A stretch of 64,000 bases of DNA, from contig CM035809.1 in NCBI GenBank assembly GCA_020466095.1, forward strand, positions 1,920,798 to 1,984,797, written 5' to 3'. This DNA is from Chlorops oryzae (taxonomy: Eukaryota; Arthropoda; Insecta; Diptera; Chloropidae). Shown here piece after piece: positions 58,344 to 64,000 of the stretch; positions within the stretch are counted from its first letter, which is position 1, and each line of letters starts with the position of its first letter. The translations under genes were made by a program, and so were the position numbers. The notes below the pieces were generated by a model that was not told the DNA's origin, ran no database searches, and saw nothing but the letters and a program-made list of their open reading frames with translations.

Positions 58344-59171
58344 CTAAGAGTAGAGAATAGCGTTGCAACGGATAGTGTTTCCTGCTGGATATCCGATATC
58401 CGCCGCCGGAGAGTTAATTTTTTTTATACCCAGCGTAAGCAGGATACAGGGGCGGACTGGGCTTATGGGCAACCGGGCAAATGCGTGAATCTTGTAACAG
58501 AAGATATCGACAAATTTATATATTCCTGATCAGAGTCGAAAACTCAATCGATTTAGAAATGTCTGTCCATTCATCCGTCCGTTTGTCCTTCTGTGGTCGC
58601 ACTCCTAAGCAGCTGGACAATTCACGTAAAAATTCAGCACACCGGTATATTGGGCCCCGAGTATGATCCTAGAAGCTTCAAATTGGGAACATTGATTAAC
58701 CAAGACAAATGAAAGGTGAAGGAGAATAATTTATGTGGGCCGCCCATTGCCACGCCTACAGGTATTTACCTTGTATTACATACGAAAGGCAAAGCATAGT
58801 GCGTAAATTTTGTCGGGATGCTGGGTATATGAAAGTCGGGCTTGACCGACCTTAGCTTTTTTACTTGTCCTGTGCAGGCTGGTGTCTTGAACTTGATCTG
58901 CACCACCGATTTACCACTTTTCACATTCAGATCCCAAGGGAGCATCTCGAATCCTCGCAAATAATGGAGGCCTTCTGAAAAAATTACTTACAAAAGGGGG
59001 CATTAAAATTAATATAACCCAAAGTTTTCATGTCACATCAACGTTTAGAAGAGGAACTTCTCGCCCTGTCAAATTTAACAGCATATATGTAAGTAAATAC
59101 CCAATCAAGTGACTTGAAGAATTTTGGCATTCGTCTCGAGTGGAGGCTGATGTGGGTTCAGTATATTGAAG
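58344..59171 (-). pseudogene. Decayed coding sequence of unknown family, split by a Helentron-like insertion
   Basis: On the minus strand a frame opens just after an acceptor-like T tract and TAG (59172-59173) and runs 47 codons with protein-like composition (YTEPTSASTRDECQNSSSH, then LLNLTGREVPLLNVDVT) to a TGA. A second frame (about 58988 to 58868) reads EGLHYLRGFEMLPWDLNV and SVVQIKFKTPACTG up to the inserted repeat 58424-58867. Beyond the repeat, 58419-58344 reads NSPAADIGYPAGNTIRCNAI and stops at TAG. Frameshifts, a stop and an insertion mean it is not functional. I do not recognise the protein; host gene, transposon and old integrated virus are all possible. Confidence 0.4.
58424..58867 (-). 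mobile_element. Helentron/DINE-1-like repeat, family A copy 2
   Basis: Same ends as 1444-1848: on the minus strand it starts CAAGTAAAAAAGCTAAGGTC and ends CGCTGGGTATAAAAA. It includes the CTGTCCATTCATCCGTCCGT block and CCACGCC. It is inserted between two halves of coding-like sequence. Confidence 0.6.
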
Positions 59172-59809
59172 CTAAAAAAAAATGATAGGTCAATGTAAAC
59201 AATTTAAATGGCTTATCCACAAAAAATCAAAACAGTCGTTGGAAAATTAAAGGTCTGGTTTATAAATCAATCGTAACACTCATCTGTTGCTATGATAGTG
59301 AAATATCCAAACAAAATTCTTAACCAATTTACTGCCACTCCGTCGTTCATCAGAATCCACATATCCACAAAATATCTGGCTATTACTTTAGCTACCCATT
59401 TCGTTCCGAAATTGATCCATAGATCAAATACGATAATGTAACGTCATCCCAATAATTCTGCTAAACAGTTCCTTTCTAAGTACTTACTTCAAAAATCACG
59501 GGACTTGAAATAAAACCCCTGATCGCTTAAACTTACGAGTTTAACCTAAAAAATACATCTTTAAATCTACTTCTTTTTTCCTGCAAACTGCATTTTTACT
59601 GATTTTATTGCTTAAAAATTCTCAAAAATACATTTCAAAGAGAAACAAATAAAAATATATAATTTGGAAATGAGAAATTCTTGTTAATATGTTACCAAAA
59701 GTCCTGAATAATTATCCTGTATATTCTAAAAATCCTCATTGATCTTTTAAGGCGGCACACCTTGTTAGCTGCAAAGTTGTTTTTGATAATGAGATTACTT
59801 GGACGATTT
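59172..59809. other. No gene recognised
   Basis: AT-rich; minus-strand frames here are short. A GTAAGTA donor-like word occurs on the minus strand near 59475-59490 without a supported exon. Confidence 0.35.
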
Positions 59810-60541
59810 CACTAGCTTACAAAAAAAAAAGAGCAGAGACGAAATGATGGTTTTTAGACTAAATTGGGGTCGCTGATCACGAAAATGGCATCCGTCACGT
59901 CACTGAAATATCCAATTTTTACATAACATAAGGGCACTAAAATTTGAGTAAATGTGGAAAATCTCTTATAACTTCTTTATTTTTCAACCGATTTGGAAGA
60001 AATTTTGTTTTTTATATACGCTAAATATATGTTTATCATTTTAAGTTACCGAAAAAAACATTTAAGAAAATTTTTTTGTACTTAAAAGTTAAAATGAAAT
60101 TTTGAAAATTAAAAAAAAAACCCAAAAAAGTCAACTTTTGCAAGTTCAAATGCTTATAGCTCAAAAACTAAGACACCGATTGTAACAAATAATACAACGT
60201 TGCAAAGGAGAAAGTTTTTTGCTTCATACTGATAAAATTTTGTTTTATTTAGGCTAACTGTTTTGTAGTTATTTGGCAAAATCTCAAAAAGTAACCAAAA
60301 AAAATTGTTTTCAAAAACTATTCTTTTGAAAAAAAAAAAAAAACGGATGACATTTTCGTGATCCGCGACCCCAATTTAGTCTAAAAACCATTATTTCGAC
60401 TATGCTATCGCGAAACTCCTAAACTCTGTAAACTAGTGTAATAAACACACAACCGATACACAACCGAATGGTTTTCTTTTATTATAAATATTTATTTCCA
60501 TTTTGTACTGAAAAAAAAATCCACGATTCTGTAAACTAGTG
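59810..60541. mobile_element. CACTAG-ended element copy, with duplicated right end
   Basis: It starts CACTAGCTTACA. The arm at 59842-59895 faces 60340-60400 in reverse (GTTTTTAGACTAAATTGGGG on the left). CTAGTG termini occur at both 60433-60438 and 60536-60541; only the second is followed by TTA, and the left flank is TTT, so the duplication is decayed or the element is compound. It ends right beside the RING remnant. Confidence 0.6.
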
Positions 60542-60545
60542 TTAT

Positions 60546-60682
60546 TCATTAAGACCGCTCGTAGCGCTTCATCCTTGGTCATATGCATTTCAACATCAAC
60601 ACGACAAATTGGGCATAGTTTGTTTGGAAAAAGCCACTGATTAACGCAATTTGTGTAAAAGATATGGATACAGGGAAGGCGG
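60546..60682 (-). pseudogene. RING-H2 remnant of Arkadia/RNF111 type
   Basis: Read on the minus strand from 60681, the sequence encodes [31 protein letters not shown] and TKDEALRAV without a stop. This is the second half of a RING-H2 zinc finger, and 'CV.QWL..NK.CPICRVD.E' is the pattern of Arkadia-like ubiquitin ligases. A strong splice acceptor (pyrimidine tract, then ACAG) lies just before it (60683-60685). The first cysteine pair is not found nearby. The second zinc-binding histidine has become tyrosine (TAC at 60657-60655), which should spoil zinc binding. A CACTAG transposon end follows directly, so the frame reads into the transposon. Confidence 0.65.
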
Positions 60683-60720
60683 CTGTTGAAAAAATAAGGA
60701 AAGTAAGAAAGCTAAAGCCG
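60683..60720 (-). promoter_or_regulatory. Splice-acceptor-like tract before the RING remnant
   Basis: On the minus strand: pyrimidine-rich CTTTCTTACTTTCCTTATTTTTTC followed by AACAG in two steps, ending at 60683-60684 (AG). Its placement exactly at the start of the conserved RLPC block suggests a true exon border of the ancestral gene rather than a retrocopy. Confidence 0.5.
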
Positions 60721-60827
60721 AATTCGATATACATATGCCCAGATTCTTGATGAGACTGGCGCACTAAGGCCGTTCAAATTGGTAGAGTTAGTAAAAGTTA
60801 GTAAAGCTATCCTATACCTATACTATA

Positions 60828-60867
60828 CAGTAGACTCGCGATGACTCGAATACCCAGTAGGTCGAAC
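60828..60867 (+). mobile_element. Possible pogo/Tigger-type end
   Basis: CAGTAGACTCGCGATGACTC followed by GAATACCC and GGTCGAAC resembles the known ends of pogo/Tigger elements (CAGT.GA..CTCGATAA.TCGAA), with TA just outside (60826-60827). No matching right end is seen within the next kilobases. Minus frames inside (60807-61149) are not recognisable as transposase. Confidence 0.4.
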
Positions 60868-61149
60868 GACGTGCTAGCTGGAATACTTCCTGCTTTGATT
60901 GTTCTATAACAAGAATAAACTAAATCTACAATCCTACGAACTTCATATGTACCTCTTGTTGTTTCTCTTGATAACACTGTACAACAATTTTGAACTTTTT
61001 CCAAAATAACGGGGTTCTGACAACGGATTATGGTTGAGGAGACCAAAAAATAGGAGATGTGTCTCGGCGTTTCGAAAGTTTACGTCTGAATTCTTTTTTA
61101 GGGGGTTAAAAGTTTTTCCCCTTGGCCTATTCTTGTAGCATATCGGCAT

Positions 61150-61783
61150 ATGAAACTATGTGTTCCTTACATCTGAGGTCTGTGGTGTGTTCAGCAAAGT
61201 TGTTGGAAATATCATGACAAATAACACAAGTCGACAAAATGAAACTTTAATATTGTTTCTGGTTTCCAATGGTTGTTTTCTGGCTCACTAAATCAGATTA
61301 TATCTGAAAACCCAATTTTTTTTTTTATACTTTGATTTTGTGGTCAGGAGGACGATTTTTGAAATTTTCGCGTCAGTTTCTAGATTTTGCTTACAATCTC
61401 AGGAAGTATGTATGTTTTTTGCATTTTATGTATCTTGCTTAAAAGAGAAAGAATGCACCTTTACAATGATGTATCATGTGTTTCAATTTAAGTTTTACTT
61501 CAAGATCTATAGACATTAAAATTTGAAAAATGTGGTTTTTTTTGGGATTTTTTCGAAATTTTTAAATTCATTTTGATATACTTATTTATTTGGTAAAATT
61601 CTGAAAATCATTTTTTTGCTTTAAAACAATAACTGCGTATTTTACGTTTTCAAAATGTTGAAATTGCTGAAATTGGTAGAAAATTGTAGAAGTTATAAGG
61701 AGTTTTCCGACTCTACTCAAAATCAAAATGCTTCAGGCAAAAATCGTCGAACATGCATTCAAATCACTGCCGACGTCCGATTT
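61150..61783. other. No gene recognised
   Basis: AT-rich sequence leading into the repeat at 61784. No frame or motif of note. Confidence 0.4.
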
Positions 61784-61905
61784 CGATGAGAATTCATACA
61801 TATAATAAGTGAAAAATTCTAAGAATTTTGGCACTTAAACTTTTTCAAAAAACTGATTACAACTAGTCTAGTTTGGGTCTAGTTCCAAACTGATCCAAAA
61901 AAGTC
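61784..61905 (+). repeat. Relative of the 56-kb flank: empty target site of the Harbinger-like MITE
   Basis: ATGAGAATTCATACATATAA then TAAGTGAAAAATTC matches the two flanks of 56025-56546 joined, with a single TAA. Similarity continues rightward for about 100 bp (AACTAGTCTAGTTTGGGTCT). The repeat family itself is unnamed here. Confidence 0.75.
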
Positions 61906-62145
61906 ATAAAATTTTACGATAGGTCTCGGAACACTTCAAAAAGAAAAACTCAACGCAAACACTGCCAAACACTCAAAGTTGAGAGTGCTTTTAAAAGGTT
62001 AATTCCGCTATTATAACACATTAGTTCGGAAAAATTCTACCAAAACTTAATTTTTTTTGCATTAATTTGCATGAAGAAACAATTCTACATCAAATTTCAC
62101 TATAGGTTGCCAAAAATAAAAAAGCTCTACATAAAATACCTATCG

Positions 62146-62247
62146 TTTTCTCTGTGTATTTTGTATGTTCTATCTCGATTGGTTCTGAGTGATACACACG
62201 TACGCACGAATGCAATATACCCTCGACACGGAGCGTGTCGGGTATAG
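62146..62247 (+). mobile_element. Helentron/DINE-1-like family B, 3' fragment
   Basis: Shares TCTATCTCGATTGGTTCTG, ACACACG, GCAATATACCCTCGACAC and the terminal hairpin CGACACGGAGCGTGTCG plus GGTATA with 13221-14064. Only the last 100 bp are present. Confidence 0.7.
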
Positions 62248-62440
62248 TTATAAGTAATAATCAATTGGTGGTGCTTAATTGAATTTACATGCCTACATAA
62301 TTATATAAAATCTGGTAGGCGGTAATTTCATGGTGTATTGACATAGAGGGCGCATGCGCAACGTATTAATTTTGTCCTAGTCATTTCATAAATGCCGATG
62401 ACATAACATAAACAAACCCACCCTTACAATATTGTCGATG

Positions 62441-62716
62441 TCAAGATATATATTTGGCAGATGATATACCATCAACAATTGAATGTCGAGACGTAGGGTT
62501 ATCTACTTGAATTGCATATCGGGGGCGCGGAAGGAATTTCTCCCAGGGCACTGGTAGTGATTAAGACGGCTCTGGGTGTTCCGAAAAGGAGGTATTACAA
62601 TTGTACCTTTAACGCAATTCACAGGATATTTTAACGAAAGCTAGCGCACGAAATTCTTCGGGGCTCATATTAAAGTCTTTTACAACTGTTACTAGGGAAT
62701 CTTTCAAAGTGCACAT
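62441..62716 (-). pseudogene. Weak coding-like frame with two internal stops
   Basis: From an ATG at 62716 one minus-strand frame continues 91 codons with only two stops. It includes MSPEEFRALAFVKISCELR, FSEHPEPS and PWEKFLPRPRYAIQVDNPTS. AT-rich DNA would normally show more stops, and GC is locally higher. I know no family for it, and chance is quite possible. Confidence 0.2.
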
Positions 62717-63157
62717 TTAATATTAATTTTTGGGATTAAAAACTGTTTGCAGATATTATGCATATCCAGAAAGAAAATTGTCTCCCAAGGTCTATCGCCT
62801 TTCCCGTTGTCAGGCCCAACTGATTTTAGCACTCTAACATATTGAATAATTACTGATAGTGTGATAGAAACTAAAATCAACCAAGCTGCCTTCTGAAACA
62901 GAGCAAATAATATTCAAATATATTATAAGCGCCCCTTTTTCAGTTTTCAATCAAAATTTACGTTGCCCAATCGACTTGGTTTCTTCACGCAGACTCTAAC
63001 CTTTGGCGCAAATAAAAATCTTTTAATATTTTTTCTCCATTGCAAAAAAGTTACGAGCGATTTTCGTAAAAATTTTCCCGATAAACAAATCCACATTAAA
63101 TGCACTTTGAGCACCCGAAGTGCAATCGAAATTTTTAACTTTTATTCGCTCCGCAGG

Positions 63158-63186
63158 TGCTTCGGCTTCGGCATCGGCTTCGGCTT
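63158..63186 (+). repeat. GGCTTC hexamer repeat
   Basis: About five units of GCTTCG/GCATCG in a row, ending CTTATC, the reverse of a GATAAG (GATA-factor) word. It lies about 70 bases upstream of the TATA box at 63257. Confidence 0.6.
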
Positions 63187-63256
63187 ATCTGTTTAAATTG
63201 CTTTCCTGGTGCACGAGCAGCGCTGCCGGTCGCCGTTGTTGCCGCATGATCTCAGT

Positions 63257-63264
63257 TATATAAG
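63257..63264 (+). promoter_or_regulatory. Possible TATA box
   Basis: TATATAAG followed by GCGCGGC is a good TATA context. Initiator-like TCA words lie 22-36 bases downstream (near 63279 and 63292). A single TATA match is weak evidence in AT-rich DNA, but the GC-rich right side and the small frame downstream raise it somewhat. Confidence 0.35.
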
Positions 63265-63380
63265 CGCGGCTTAAGGCTTCAATGAAAAATTTCAAATACC
63301 AACAACGATATTCGGATTCCAGCTAACAAGAAAACACGCCACAAACTGCGGCTCTAGTCAAATTTCGATTTGAGACGCCT

Positions 63381-63560
63381 ATGAAAAAATTTTTATTCAA
63401 TTTTTTGCTTATAATTTCGTTAAAAAGTTTTTTACTGCGCCGCCAGTGCAGCTGCGCAAACTTGCATTTGATTTTGATGTTGCTCCGCAACATTTGGAAG
63501 GAGGCGGTGTTTTTCTTGTTTTGCGCTTGGGTCGATCGGCAGGTTGACTTCCTCCAATGA
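63381..63560 (+). CDS. Candidate small secreted or membrane peptide, 59 residues
   Basis: ATG at 63381 to TGA at 63558-63560. The first residues MKKFLFNFLLIISL are two lysines then a hydrophobic stretch, as in a signal peptide. A second hydrophobic patch (LHLILMLL) and a third (AVFFLFCAW) follow. Only three cysteines and no family resemblance. It lies about 115 bases downstream of the possible TATA box, a plausible 5' leader length. A short upstream ATG frame (63282) would precede it. Hydrophobicity alone is common in AT-rich chance frames, so this stays a candidate. Confidence 0.25.
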   Translation: MKKFLFNFLLIISLKSFLLRRQCSCANLHLILMLLRNIWKEAVFFLFCAWVDRQVDFLQ

Positions 63561-63567
63561 AACTTGA

Positions 63568-64000
63568 CTACTTAAGGCACCTGTGCTGTGAAGCGATTGT
63601 ATCCTTAGTACAGATTTTATTGGATTTTTCCGATTGATTCGTGAAGGTTTTATTACACCGGATCATGGCTTCGTACCGGATCATGTTTTCGAACCGGATC
63701 ATTGTGTCACGGATTTGTTGGATCGAAGAAAGTAATTCTGTAAGGTTTCCAGAGTATTGACGCAAAATTTACTTTTGCACTAAAATCCCATATTGCTGAT
63801 GCCATTTCCCGGGGCCTCAAATTGTAAGGAAATGCTTGACGATCGTTTGGAGTGATAACCGTTCTGAACCATTTGCTTTGGATTGAAAAAATTCGTGCAT
63901 ACACAAATGGTGATTTTGCGTTTTTTTTACGATTTTTGGTAAAAATTGTTCAACTTTTGCACCGGCCAAACGGTATCAAGTAGTGCTCGGATGAGTTCGT
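63568..64000 (-). other. Open minus-strand segments at the window edge
   Basis: One frame is open with a single stop from the window edge to about 63707 (including PYNLRPREMASAIWDF), and another from about 63765 to 63568 with a helical look (NLTELLSSIQQIRDTMIRFE). They could be parts of a Gag-like or host coding sequence continuing outside the window. No family is recognised. Confidence 0.25.
63658..63711 (+). repeat. 18-bp tandem repeat, three units
   Basis: CCGGATCAT starts units at 63658, 63676 and 63694; the rest of each unit varies. On the minus strand this reads as a six-residue repeat (MIRFEN, MIRYEA, MIRCNK) inside a longer open frame. Confidence 0.8.

Noticed and set aside
60730..60770. 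Methionine-tRNA-like anticodon arm on the minus strand (CCAGTCTCATCAAG)
   Set aside because: D arm and B box missing and loop has extra bases; probably chance.

Overview
The window is nuclear DNA of a higher dipteran fly, most likely an acalyptrate such as a tephritid fruit fly (inference). It is AT-rich and gene-poor. It holds a BEL/Pao retrotransposon of insect type, many non-autonomous DNA transposons, and Helentron/DINE-1-like repeats, whose ends resemble those known from Drosophila. I see no complete, confidently coding host gene. It reads as an intergenic or large-intron block filled by successive transposon insertions, plus a few decayed coding remnants.

Layout. 0-4 kb: unassigned open segments, a reverse Helentron-like repeat, two small inverted-repeat elements, and a CCCAG-ended composite holding a tRNA-like SINE head. 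5.6-9.5 kb: three inverted-repeat elements and a dense CTAG cluster. 9.7-16.1 kb: a large CACTAG-ended element with arms of over 300 bp, invaded by several others, and a smaller relative beside it; a SINE lies at 16.3 kb. 16.5-26.6 kb: mostly featureless, with two facing SINE heads and two small repeats. 26.9-35.1 kb: three elements in TTAA or TTAA-like sites from two related families, one inside a CCCTGCAG-ended element. 35.6-44.7 kb: a Helentron-like copy, a 1.6 kb palindromic structure, a LINE C-terminal remnant and a third family-1 copy cut by an assembly gap.

45.18-51.4 kb: a degenerate BEL/Pao element carrying zinc knuckle, protease, reverse transcriptase, RNase H, integrase and a DUF5641-like tail. 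It has two frameshifts, a nonsense codon and a 1.86 kb DNA transposon inserted between protease and reverse transcriptase; a partial inverted copy of that transposon follows the element. 52.3-56.5 kb: a three-level nest, then elements with TA, 8-bp and TAA target-site duplications. 58.3-62.7 kb: decayed coding sequence on the minus strand, including a RING-H2 remnant of Arkadia/RNF111 type next to a transposon end. 63.1-64 kb: a TATA box, a possible 59-residue peptide and an 18-bp repeat.

No genes here work together as a system. The value of the window is its record of nested insertions. Several target-site duplications can be read directly, and one has a related empty site 5.2 kb away.
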